Shown: positions 8,654-15,639, numbered from the stretch's first letter. The stretch is 16,259 nt of DNA from JAYPUG01 sp038117265 (GCA_038117265.1 JAYOFO010000053.1:1-16259), one strand, 5' to 3'. The notes: a model not told the origin generated them from the letters alone. A program made the numbers and translations.

Positions 8654-9685
8654 ATGAGCCGCGTTTTCTCGGGCGTTCAGCCCACAGGCGACCTGCACCT
8701 CGGCAACTATCTCGGCGCGATCCGCAACTTCGTCGGCCTGCAGGACGACTTCGAGTGCATCTACTGCGTCGTCGACCTGCACGCGATCACGGTGTGGCAG
8801 GATCCCAGGCAGCTTGCCCCGCACACGCGCGAAGTGGCCGCGGCCTTCATCGCCTCGGGCATCGATCCCAAGACGTCGATCATCTTCAACCAGAGCCAGG
8901 TCTCGGCCCACGCTGAGCTCGGCTGGGTCTTCAACTGCGTGGCGCGGGTCGGCTGGCTCAACCGGATGACCCAGTTCAAGGAGAAGGCGGGCAAGCATCG
9001 CGAGAATGCGAGCGTCGGCCTCTACGTCTATCCCAACCTGATGGCGGCCGACATCCTGGCCTACAAGACTACCCACGTGCCCGTGGGTGAGGACCAGAAG
9101 CAGCATCTCGAGCTGACGCGCGACATCGCGATCAAGTTCAACAACGATTTCGAGACCGCGTTCTTCCCCGTGGTCGAGCCGCTGATCTTCGGCGAGGCGA
9201 CGCGGGTGATGAGCCTGCGCGACGGCACCAAGAAGATGTCGAAGTCCGATCCGTCGGAATATTCGCGCATCAACCTGACCGACGGCGCCGACGACATCGC
9301 CAACAAGATCCGCAAGGCCAAGACCGACCCGGCCGAGCTGCCGGGTCCCGATGCGCTGGACGCCGACGGGGTGCATGTGCGCACCGAGGCCGAGAAGGAG
9401 CGTCCCGAGGCGTTCAACCTGCTGGCGATCTATGCGGCGTTGTCCGACCAGTCGATGGCGATGACGCTGGAGCAGTTCGCCGGCGCCCAGTTCAGCGCCT
9501 TCAAGGGCGAACTGGTCGACCTGTCGGTCGCCAGGCTGGGGCCGATCGGCGCCGAGATGCAGCGCCTGATGGCCGATCCCGGCCACGTCGATTCGGTTCT
9601 GCGCGATGGTGCCGAGCGGGCCGCCGCGATTGCCGACCCGATCATTCGCGAGGTCCACGAAATCGTCGGCTTCCTCGGCCGCTGA
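8654..9685 (+). CDS. trpS: Tryptophanyl-tRNA synthetase
   Basis: A 343-residue class I aminoacyl-tRNA synthetase that charges tRNA-Trp with tryptophan. The N-terminus SGVQPTGDLHLGNYLGA contains the HIGH-like motif (HLGN, residues 15-18), and KMSKS is at residues 194-198 within DGTKKMSKSDPSEYSRINL. Other family marks are YPNLMAADILAYKTTHVPVGEDQKQHLELTRDIA, which forms the tryptophan/ATP pocket region. Length fits bacterial TrpRS (about 330-345). ATG 8654 has a strong AGGAG at 8641-8645, eight nt upstream. The reading frame is open further upstream through the GC-rich gap, but conservation starts at this Met. It ends 3 nt before the stop of the convergent cyclase gene; no terminator with a T-tract is visible in that gap. 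Confidence 0.98.
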   Translation: MSRVFSGVQPTGDLHLGNYLGAIRNFVGLQDDFECIYCVVDLHAITVWQDPRQLAPHTREVAAAFIASGIDPKTSIIFNQSQVSAHAELGWVFNCVARVGWLNRMTQFKEKAGKHRENASVGLYVYPNLMAADILAYKTTHVPVGEDQKQHLELTRDIAIKFNNDFETAFFPVVEPLIFGEATRVMSLRDGTKKMSKSDPSEYSRINLTDGADDIANKIRKAKTDPAELPGPDALDADGVHVRTEAEKERPEAFNLLAIYAALSDQSMAMTLEQFAGAQFSAFKGELVDLSVARLGPIGAEMQRLMADPGHVDSVLRDGAERAAAIADPIIREVHEIVGFLGR

Positions 9686-9688
9686 CGC

Positions 9689-10798
9689 TCAGCCTTCCGG
9701 TGCGGGTGCGAACACCGGCCGGGGTGCCGCGATTCCCTTGAGGGTGTGCGTGTCCAGTGTGCGCAGCGGCCGGCCGTAGGCCGCGGCGAACTCCGCCGAT
9801 ACGACCAACGGCTCGTCCAGGGTCGCGGCGAGCGCTTCGAGGCGCGCGGCCTGGTTCACCGCGGACCCGATGACGGTGAAGTCGAGCCGGTCCGGGGTGC
9901 TGACATTACCGTAGTAGACCTCCCCCAGATCCAGCGCGAGCCCCCAGCGTATCTCCGGCGCCGCGCCGCGCACGCGGTTCGCATCGTCGACGGCCTTGCG
10001 CGCGACGGCGTCGTCGTCGAGCGCGGTGCGGCAGCGTTCCCGTGCATCGCCATCGTCCCCGATCTCGAAGATCGCGAGCATACCGTCGCCCAGGAACTTG
10101 AGGGTCTCCCCGCCCGCACCGGTCACCGCGTTGCCGACGATCTCGAAATAGGCGTTCAGGTGGGCCAGCAGCGCGTCGGGAGACAGCGTGTCGGTCAGGC
10201 CGGTGAAACCGCGCAGGTCCGAGAACCAGACCACCGCCGGGATGGTCTCGCCGGTGCCGCGCCGGATCGCGCCGGACAGGACCTTGCGGCCCGTCCGCTG
10301 GCCGACATAGGTGTCGAGCAGGCCCCAGGCGACGCGAAGGCGCATCTCGGCCTCGACCACCAGCGACATTGCCCTGCCGATCTTCTGCAAGGCCTCGACA
10401 TCGTCGTCCGAGAAACCGCCGGGTGCCGCGGTCTGGAACGTCAGGGGATTGTGCGTGCCGTCCGAGAAGGTCATCGGCAGCGCCAGGTAGTCGGTGATGC
10501 CCTCGCCACGCATCCGCGTGAGGATGGGGTATTCGAGGGGGCCCTCGCTTCCCCCGAGGCGTCTGCGGATGGGCTGTCCCCGCCGCCCGACCTCGACTAT
10601 GGGGCTGTTGCGGAACTCCGGCGATTCGGTGTCGTCCCAGCTCGCGATCGCCCGCTCGGCTTCGGCCTGCCCGTGCCGCCAGATGTAGCCGACGGCCCCG
10701 ATGAGCGGGTGCAGCGTGCGCACGCCATAGAATGCCCGCACGATGGGAATGCCGGCCGCGATGATTCTATCGCACAAGGTCGCGGCATAGATCGTCAT
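9689..10798 (-). CDS. Class III (IIIb-type) adenylate/guanylate cyclase, probably N-terminally shortened
   Basis: A soluble 369-residue protein with a C-terminal class III nucleotide cyclase domain (about residues 185-365). The key residues are all present: metal-binding Asp194 (FSDLRGFT) and Asp238 (KFLGDG), purine-recognising Lys234 and Thr308 (DFTVIG), and transition-state Asn315 and Arg319 (NQAAR). A Thr rather than Asp at the 308 position is the mark of class IIIb enzymes, so cAMP is the likely product. Residues 1-150 resemble the sensor-like N-terminal region of alphaproteobacterial soluble cyclases (RTLHPLIGAVGYIW, DYLALPMTFSDG, GGFSDDDVEAL) but begin about 35-40 residues late compared with the paralogue immediately upstream. 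The ATG at 10798 overlaps the TGA of the upstream remnant (ATGA) and has no clear Shine-Dalgarno. Expression and full function are therefore uncertain, although the frame and catalytic domain are intact. Confidence 0.85.
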   Translation of the reverse strand: MTIYAATLCDRIIAAGIPIVRAFYGVRTLHPLIGAVGYIWRHGQAEAERAIASWDDTESPEFRNSPIVEVGRRGQPIRRRLGGSEGPLEYPILTRMRGEGITDYLALPMTFSDGTHNPLTFQTAAPGGFSDDDVEALQKIGRAMSLVVEAEMRLRVAWGLLDTYVGQRTGRKVLSGAIRRGTGETIPAVVWFSDLRGFTGLTDTLSPDALLAHLNAYFEIVGNAVTGAGGETLKFLGDGMLAIFEIGDDGDARERCRTALDDDAVARKAVDDANRVRGAAPEIRWGLALDLGEVYYGNVSTPDRLDFTVIGSAVNQAARLEALAATLDEPLVVSAEFAAAYGRPLRTLDTHTLKGIAAPRPVFAPAPEG

Positions 10799-11843
10799 CC
10801 GATGCCCGGTCGCGCGGCCTGGTTGACCGCCGGGCCGATCACGGTGAAATCGAGTCGGTCCTGGGCGCCGATGTTGCCGTAGACCACGGTGACGTGATGC
10901 AGCCCGATGCCGAACCGGATCTCCGGCAATTCCTTTGCGCGGCGCGCGACGTTTCCCGCTTCGACTCGCGCGATCGCGTCGCGCGCGGCGCCAAGCGCGG
11001 CCTCGACGGCCGGCTCGGGGCCGCGATCGGCATCGACGGGGAATATCGCGAGCACCGAATCGCCCATGAATTTGAGAACCTCGCCGCCATGCTCGGCGAT
11101 GGCGCCGACCACGCGTTCGAAATGGTCGTTCAGAATGCCCAGCATCACCGGCGGGGCTTAATCGTCCGACAGGCGGGTGAAGTTGCGCAGGTCGGAGATC
11201 CACACCACCGATTCGATCGGTTCGTTGGCGCCGCGATAGATCTACCCGTCGAGCACGCGCTCGCCCGCGCTGTGGCCGATATAGGTGTCCAGCAGGTTTT
11301 GCGCGATCATCCGGGAGGCGAGAATCTCGAGCACCAACGAGAAGGCCGGCATCAGCTGCATGATCCGCGTGATGTGCGCGTCGGCGAACCCGTCGGGCGC
11401 GCGCGTCGCCCAAGAGCAGGAGTAGGATTTCCCGTCCGAGAACGGGATCGGCACGACCAGGTAGTCGGAGTAGCCCTCTGCGGCCAGGTCGTCGAGAATC
11501 GGGTAGTCGTGCGGGCAGTCGGGGTCGATCAGCCGCCGGCGCAGGCCCGGCGAGCCTTCGAAAATCTCGCGCACCGGGCTGTTTTCATAGGACTCGTTTG
11601 ATTGCGTCGCGTGGTCGCGCGAGAATTGCGACATCTCGCCCGTCGCGCCGTCCCAGACATAGCCGGCGCGCCGCACGCGCGGAAGCGGCGGCCGACCTCG
11701 CCGATCAGATGCGGAATCGTGTCGACGTGGCGTCCGAAATTCTCGAGCCACCCGAACACGGGGCAGTCGTGGGCGGGCGCCGGGATGGGCGCGCCGGGAC
11801 CGAACGGTATGTGCGCGCCGGTTACAGGTGTGTTTCTGTCCAC
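10795..11843 (-). pseudogene. Degraded class III cyclase, paralogue of the adjacent gene
   Basis: Reading from a GTG at 11843 (with GAGAGG 9 nt upstream) gives the start of a soluble cyclase (CPVFGWLENFGRHVDTIPHL). Near 11665-11670 the frame shifts: compared with the neighbouring paralogue, about 55 nt covering its IPIVRAFYGVRTLHPLIGAV segment are missing. The next frame continues with AGYVWDG and the sensor-like region, then meets TAG at 11242-11244 just after GERVLDG. Translation in the same frame resumes as IYRGANEPIESVVWISDLRNFTRLSDD, meets TAA at 11158-11160, then resumes through KFMGDSVLAIF to DFTVIGPAVNQAAR. There the homology ends; the last roughly 50 residues of the catalytic domain are absent and the frame stops at TGA 10795-10797. 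The catalytic Asp, Lys, Asp, Thr, Asn and Arg positions are still readable, so decay is probably fairly recent. Similarity to the neighbour is moderate, so these are older paralogues. Confidence 0.88.
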
Positions 11844-11941
11844 AGGGCAAAACCTCTCGCCAGGCCCTCCATCGTCGCGTGCGCGGGGCCCCGGAGAAGA
11901 TAGGTTGTTCCCGGTGCGTTCGCCACTCGTCGCGTTCCGGC

Positions 11942-12080
11942 GTTAACCATTCGCCGGATTCCCGTTAACCATGCGGCCTGCGATTCGTGCTTGATTCTTC
12001 CGGAAATCTGCCCAAATTGCTCGCCAAGACAGACCTGTGCCACGCACAAGAGTTAACGTATCGCGGGCAAAAGGTTAACG
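11942..12080. promoter_or_regulatory. Phased GTTAAC motif array with GANTC sites; candidate CtrA/CcrM-type control region
   Basis: The gap between the cyclase remnant and the nfuA-like gene (11844-12137) is clearly richer in A+T than its surroundings. It contains GTTAAC four times, at 11942, 11964, 12052 and 12074, with start-to-start spacings of 22, 88 and 22 bp. The first pair reads TTAACCAT, the half-site described for the alphaproteobacterial cell-cycle regulator CtrA; the second pair reads TTAACG. Three GATTC sequences (11957, 11982, 11993) match the CcrM methylation target GANTC. A perfect 8-bp palindrome TTCCGGAA lies at 11998-12005. No strong -35/-10 pair stands out (TTGATT at 11992 is the best -35-like match). 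The array could serve the plus-strand nfuA-like gene, the minus-strand cyclase, or both. Binding by CtrA is inference. Confidence 0.45.
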
Positions 12081-12137
12081 AATGCTTGGCGCATGAGGCG
12101 ACCAGGTGAACAGGGCATCAAGGACGAGAGGCTCGGC

Positions 12138-12692
12138 TTGTTCATTCAAACCGAAGAGACGCCGAACCCGGCCACGCTCAAGTTCCTGCCGGGGCGCGAT
12201 GTGATGAGCGCCGGCACGGCGGATTTCCCGAATCGGGATGCCGCGGCCGCGTCGCCGCTGGCGCAACGCCTGTTCGCCTTGGCCGATGTCGCCGCGGTGT
12301 TCCTCGGTGCGGATTTCGTGACCGTCACCAAGGCGCCGACCGCCGAGTGGCAGGTTCTGAAGCCGGCCATCCTCGGCGCCATCATGGAGCATTACACGTC
12401 GGATGAGCCCGTCATGCGCGAGGCCGTCGGGCCCGCGCACGCGGCCGGCGACGGCGAGAACGACGAGGTGGTGGCGCAGATCGTCGAGTTGCTCGACACC
12501 CGCGTGCGCCCGGCCGTCGCCATGGATGGCGGCGATATCGTGTTTCACGGCTTCGAGGATGGCGTCGTCTTCCTGACCATGCAGGGCGCCTGCGCCGGCT
12601 GTCCGAGTTCGACGGCGACCCTGAAGATGGGCATCGAGAATCTGTTGCGTCATTACATTCCGGAAGTCGAGGAGGTGCAGGCGGTCGCCTGA
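12138..12692 (+). CDS. NfuA/NifU-like Fe-S cluster carrier protein
   Basis: A 184-residue protein that carries and delivers Fe-S clusters to apo-enzymes. The N-terminal half (FIQTEETPNPATLKFLPGR onward) is the Nfu N-terminal domain; the C-terminal half is the NifU-like domain with CxxC at Cys152 and Cys155 (GACAGCPSSTATLKMGIENLL), which ligates a cluster at the interface of a dimer. Family members start M-F-I-Q-T-E. Here the matching codon is TTG at 12138, preceded by GAGAGG with a 6-nt gap, so I take TTG as the start. An in-frame ATG at 12093 would add 15 residues with no family counterpart. The gene lies in the neighbourhood expected in alphaproteobacteria, between trpS and tsaB, though both neighbours are separated from it by inserted genes. 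Confidence 0.93.
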   Translation: MFIQTEETPNPATLKFLPGRDVMSAGTADFPNRDAAAASPLAQRLFALADVAAVFLGADFVTVTKAPTAEWQVLKPAILGAIMEHYTSDEPVMREAVGPAHAAGDGENDEVVAQIVELLDTRVRPAVAMDGGDIVFHGFEDGVVFLTMQGACAGCPSSTATLKMGIENLLRHYIPEVEEVQAVA

Positions 12693-12814
12693 CGGCCGCG
12701 TGCGAAGGTTCAAGGGGCGGGCCGCCGGTGGCGAAGGGCGGCTCTCCGGATCAGGCATAGAGAAGTATCGACGCGTCCCTGGCCCGCGACGACGAGCGGG
12801 GGGAGCGCGTCGAA

Positions 12815-13819
12815 GTGAGGGGCATCATTCTTCACCTGAGGGACTATAAGCGCGCCGCGTTGGCGATCATGGCCGTGGGCGTTGCAGCGCTCTACGGCGC
12901 CGCGATCGCGTATCCGGTCGACCTGCCCGAGCGGACGGTGCGCGACTGGATCGCGCTGCCCGATGTCGAGAAGGCGCGGATCGCTGCGGACGATTTCGAG
13001 GACGGGATGATCGAGATCGGCTCGACCGCCATCCTGCGCGACGCCTTTGCGCGCGCCGATTACCGCCTGCGTCCGATCCGGCGCGGCGACGCCCGTGTAC
13101 CCCGCCTGTTCCTGGCCGACATGCCCGAAGATTTCGATGCCCGCATGGTGGTCGACGAGCGCAAGCGGACCTTCATCCGCACCGTTCTGCCCCTGGTCCT
13201 CAAGGCCAACGAAGAGGTGCGCGACGAGCGGCGGCGCCTGATCGAGATCGAGGAACAGCTGGCCTCGGGACGCAACATCTCGCCGCGTGCACAGGCCTGG
13301 CTCGACGAGCTGGCCGCCAAGTACGACACCGCGCCGGGCGACTTCGCGACCCTGCTGCGCCGGGTCGATGCGGTCTCGCCGAGCCTCGCGCTAGCCCAGG
13401 CGATCGAGGAAAGCGGCTGGGGCCGCTCGCGCTTCGCGCGCATGGGCAACGCCCTGTTCGGCCAGCGCGCCTGGAGTGCGGGAGCCGGATTCGTGCCGGT
13501 GCGCCGGGCCGAGGGCGAGCGCTACGAAGTACGAGCCTTTCCCTCGCTCCTCGACAGCGTGCGCAGCTACGTGCTGAACCTGAACCGGCATCACGCCTAT
13601 CGCGACTTCCGGGTCACGCGCGCCGAGATGCGCGCGCAGGAGACCCGGCTCGATGCCCGCCGCCTGGCCGAGACGCTGGTCAATTATTCCGAACGGCGCG
13701 AGGCCTATGTTGAGACGCTGCAGGAGCTGATCGAGACGAACGCGCTCGAACAGTTCGAGGTGGCGCAGCTTTCGACGGATCCGATCGATCCGCGCGAGAT
13801 TCAGCTGGCGTCGCGCTAG
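12815..13819 (+). CDS. Membrane-anchored Bax-like glucosaminidase-domain protein
   Basis: A 334-residue protein with one hydrophobic segment near the N-terminus (about residues 13-33, after a basic stretch), so probably anchored in the inner membrane with the rest in the periplasm. The C-terminal half (about residues 155-310) is a glucosaminidase/Bax-like domain, a lysozyme-like fold that cleaves glycan strands of peptidoglycan. The block LAQAIEESGWGRSRFARMGNALFGQ contains the likely catalytic glutamate, Glu199, in the ESGWG motif. A helical, charged linker (about residues 118-150) may be coiled coil. I chose GTG 12815, which has a G-rich GGGGGGAG ending about 10 nt upstream; an ATG within the hydrophobic segment would destroy the signal anchor. 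The preceding 122-nt gap shows no clear promoter or terminator. The gene converges on the deacetylase with 13 nt between stops. Confidence 0.87.
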   Translation: MRGIILHLRDYKRAALAIMAVGVAALYGAAIAYPVDLPERTVRDWIALPDVEKARIAADDFEDGMIEIGSTAILRDAFARADYRLRPIRRGDARVPRLFLADMPEDFDARMVVDERKRTFIRTVLPLVLKANEEVRDERRRLIEIEEQLASGRNISPRAQAWLDELAAKYDTAPGDFATLLRRVDAVSPSLALAQAIEESGWGRSRFARMGNALFGQRAWSAGAGFVPVRRAEGERYEVRAFPSLLDSVRSYVLNLNRHHAYRDFRVTRAEMRAQETRLDARRLAETLVNYSERREAYVETLQELIETNALEQFEVAQLSTDPIDPREIQLASR

Positions 13820-13832
13820 CCGTGCACCGCGC

Positions 13833-14867
13833 TTACGGGCGGGGCACGTAGTAGAGCGTCCCGAACCAGCGCCATCGTCCGTCGCGCCCCAGCGCCGTGC
13901 AGTTGATGCGCGTGCGGCCCGGAGAGAAAGGCCCGTTCATGCGGACCTCGATCCGCGGCCCGACCTGCTCGACCTGCACCTGCCCCTGGTCGCCGGCATA
14001 GCAGGCGAGGCCGCCCAGCGGGTGGTCGTCGGTGCGCGTGAAGCCGAACAGGGGCGGGTTTTCCGACAGGGTCGGGTTTGCCGGCGTGATGTCCGTATAG
14101 GAAATCGGCAGGGTGTTGGTGACGAGCCGGAACCGGTCCATGTCGCCGAATGCCTCGTTCAGCGCAAAACGCGGCATGTAGAACGGATCGGCCGACGTAT
14201 CCAGGGCGCCCGAATGCTGGCCGAAGGCGTTGGCGTATCCGGCATCCTGGACGATCCGTTGGACGCGCACGCTCGCCTCGCCGAACGGATAGGCGAAGAG
14301 CGGCGGGACGGCACCCAGTTCGGCCTCGTAGCGCGCGTTCGAGCGCGCGACATCCTCTTCGTTGCGCGCGACGGAGTTGGCCGGCATGTGCAAATGCGAG
14401 GCGGTGTGCCCGCCGATCGTCACGCCGGCATCGCGCATCTCGCGGATCTGGTCCCACGACATGAACCCGGCGAACCCGCGGTCGATCGGGTCGGTCGAAA
14501 CGAAGATCGTGAACGGAAAGCCGGCGCGGCGCAGGCGCGGCCAGGCCTCGGTGTAGATCGACAGGTATCCGTCGTCGATTGTGATGCCGACGGTGCGGTC
14601 CGGCAGTTCGCGGCCCTCGCGGATTGCCGCGACGATCTCGGGCACCGGCATCACGGTGTAGGGTCCCGACCCCAGCTCGGCGAGTTGGGAATCGAATTGC
14701 GCCAGCCGGATGTTGGTCGAGGGGAACGCCGCCTCGCCGAACCGGTGGTACTGCAGGATGACAGCCGAATCGGCGGCCTGGGCGGAGGCGGGTGCCGCCA
14801 GCCACAATAGCGCCGTGGCGAGCGCGCCGGCCACGAACTTGCAGGTGTTTCGGGGACGCCGAACCAT
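13833..14867 (-). CDS. Secreted polysaccharide deacetylase (NodB-homology, CE4)
   Basis: A 344-residue carbohydrate esterase family 4 protein. Residues 1-31 form a good Sec signal peptide (basic start, hydrophobic core, probable cleavage after ASAQA), so it acts in the periplasm or outside. The NodB domain shows ILQYHRFGE (37-45), motif 1 TIDDGY with Asp98-Asp99, motif 2 GGHTASH with metal-binding His154 and His158, and YPFGE at 193-197. Such enzymes remove N-acetyl groups from peptidoglycan or other N-acetylated polysaccharides; the substrate here is not readable. A further roughly 85 residues follow the NodB core, with two cysteines (289 and 323) that could pair in the periplasm. The start ATG 14867 has AGAGG 11 nt upstream. 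No gene partners it on this strand except the dipeptidase 121 nt upstream. Confidence 0.92.
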   Translation of the reverse strand: MVRRPRNTCKFVAGALATALLWLAAPASAQAADSAVILQYHRFGEAAFPSTNIRLAQFDSQLAELGSGPYTVMPVPEIVAAIREGRELPDRTVGITIDDGYLSIYTEAWPRLRRAGFPFTIFVSTDPIDRGFAGFMSWDQIREMRDAGVTIGGHTASHLHMPANSVARNEEDVARSNARYEAELGAVPPLFAYPFGEASVRVQRIVQDAGYANAFGQHSGALDTSADPFYMPRFALNEAFGDMDRFRLVTNTLPISYTDITPANPTLSENPPLFGFTRTDDHPLGGLACYAGDQGQVQVEQVGPRIEVRMNGPFSPGRTRINCTALGRDGRWRWFGTLYYVPRP

Positions 14868-14934
14868 GTGCGGTCTTGCCTCTGCGTGGTTGCCGCCCGA
14901 GCGGATTTGACTATGGGGCCAGCCGGACTCTTAC

Positions 14935-14946
14935 GGAAACGTTACC
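14935..14946. promoter_or_regulatory. Near-palindrome upstream of the deacetylase gene
   Basis: GGAAACGTTACC is symmetric except for one position pair (pattern GGWAACGTTWCC) and lies about 68 bp upstream of the deacetylase start, in the gap after the dipeptidase gene. The centre AACGTT resembles cores of LacI-family operators. A weak promoter (TTTCCG, 18 bp, CATAGT on the minus strand) would overlap its downstream half. A repressor site is conceivable, but a single 12-bp element in one sequence is weak evidence. Confidence 0.2.
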
Positions 14947-14988
14947 TTTCTGGCGAATTGCGCCGCAAGGCCGCGCGGCGGCCGCCGT

Positions 14989-15555
14989 TCAGGCCATCAT
15001 CGGCCGGTCGAGATCGGCGTCCGAGACCAGCGGATAACGCCGCGAATCGAACAGCTGATAGTGCCACCATTCCTTGGAATAGAAGTCCCAGCCGGCGCTC
15101 GACATGATGCCGAGAAGCAGGAAACGGTTGCGCTGGGCCTCGGCCGATATGCCGTCCGAGCCGTGGTGGGAGCGTTCGGTGAACGCATCGAATGCCGTCC
15201 CCATGTCGAGCGCCGCCCCGCCGCGCTCGATCAGGGTCAGGTCCACGGCGACACCCCGGCTGTGGGGCGAGCCCCGGCGCGGATCGGCGAGGAAATCGGG
15301 ATCGGGCGTGTGGTTCCACAGCGCCCACTGCGCCTCGCTGGGGCGCAGCGCGTCGTAGATGCGCAATGTCAGGTCCTGGCGGGCGGCGAGGTCGCGCGCG
15401 CGTGCCAGCGCGTCGGCCGCATCGCGGTGCAGATAGCAGTGCGCGTTGGCATAGACGGGTGCGCCGGTGAAATTGTCCGCCGTGGCATAGGCAAGCGCGA
15501 CCTCGACGCCGAACGCGCCCGGCTCGATCTCCGTATATTCCGAAACAGTGTCCAT
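14989..15555 (-). CDS. D-alanyl-D-alanine dipeptidase, VanX/DdpX family (peptidase M15)
   Basis: A 188-residue zinc dipeptidase without signal peptide, so cytoplasmic. The family marks are all present: Arg71 in YDALRP, which stabilises the transition state; the zinc motif SPHSRGVAVD with His98 and Asp105; and EWWHY with catalytic Glu162 and zinc-binding His165. Spacings (7 and 3 residues) match VanX, and length is close to E. coli DdpX (193). The enzyme hydrolyses free D-Ala-D-Ala. In vancomycin-resistance clusters this serves resistance; without vanA/vanH/vanRS neighbours, as here, a role in D-Ala recycling or stationary-phase wall turnover is more likely. The start ATG 15555 is chosen because conservation begins just after it; the frame remains open upstream only because of the high GC. 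It is divergent from tsaB, with 84 nt between starts. Confidence 0.93.
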   Translation of the reverse strand: MDTVSEYTEIEPGAFGVEVALAYATADNFTGAPVYANAHCYLHRDAADALARARDLAARQDLTLRIYDALRPSEAQWALWNHTPDPDFLADPRRGSPHSRGVAVDLTLIERGGAALDMGTAFDAFTERSHHGSDGISAEAQRNRFLLLGIMSSAGWDFYSKEWWHYQLFDSRRYPLVSDADLDRPMMA

Positions 15556-15639
15556 CAGGCACCACCCGGCGCGCGCCGTTTTGCCGTTGTTGCCGCGCGA
15601 TGCTAGACCGGCGCGGTGATTCGCCGTAACGCTGGAACG

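Noticed and set aside
9681..9693. GCTGA-CGC-TCAGC hairpin covering the stop codons of both trpS and the convergent cyclase, as a bidirectional terminator
   Set aside because: The stem is only 5 bp and no T-tract follows on either strand. It is too weak to call a terminator.
10799..11413. N-terminal extension of the intact cyclase frame to about 574 residues
   Set aside because: The extra 205 residues are the cyclase remnant read in the wrong frame (for example its DFTVIGPAVNQAAR region appears as nonsense), so the extension is not real protein.
11886..11895. GC palindrome around GGGGCCCC as a regulatory or termination element
   Set aside because: Short GC palindromes are common in this composition; there is no T-tract and no spacer loop.
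11822..12049. A 75-codon minus-strand open frame upstream of the cyclase remnant
   Set aside because: It overlaps the motif-rich regulatory region and the remnant's start in another frame, and no family resemblance is visible.
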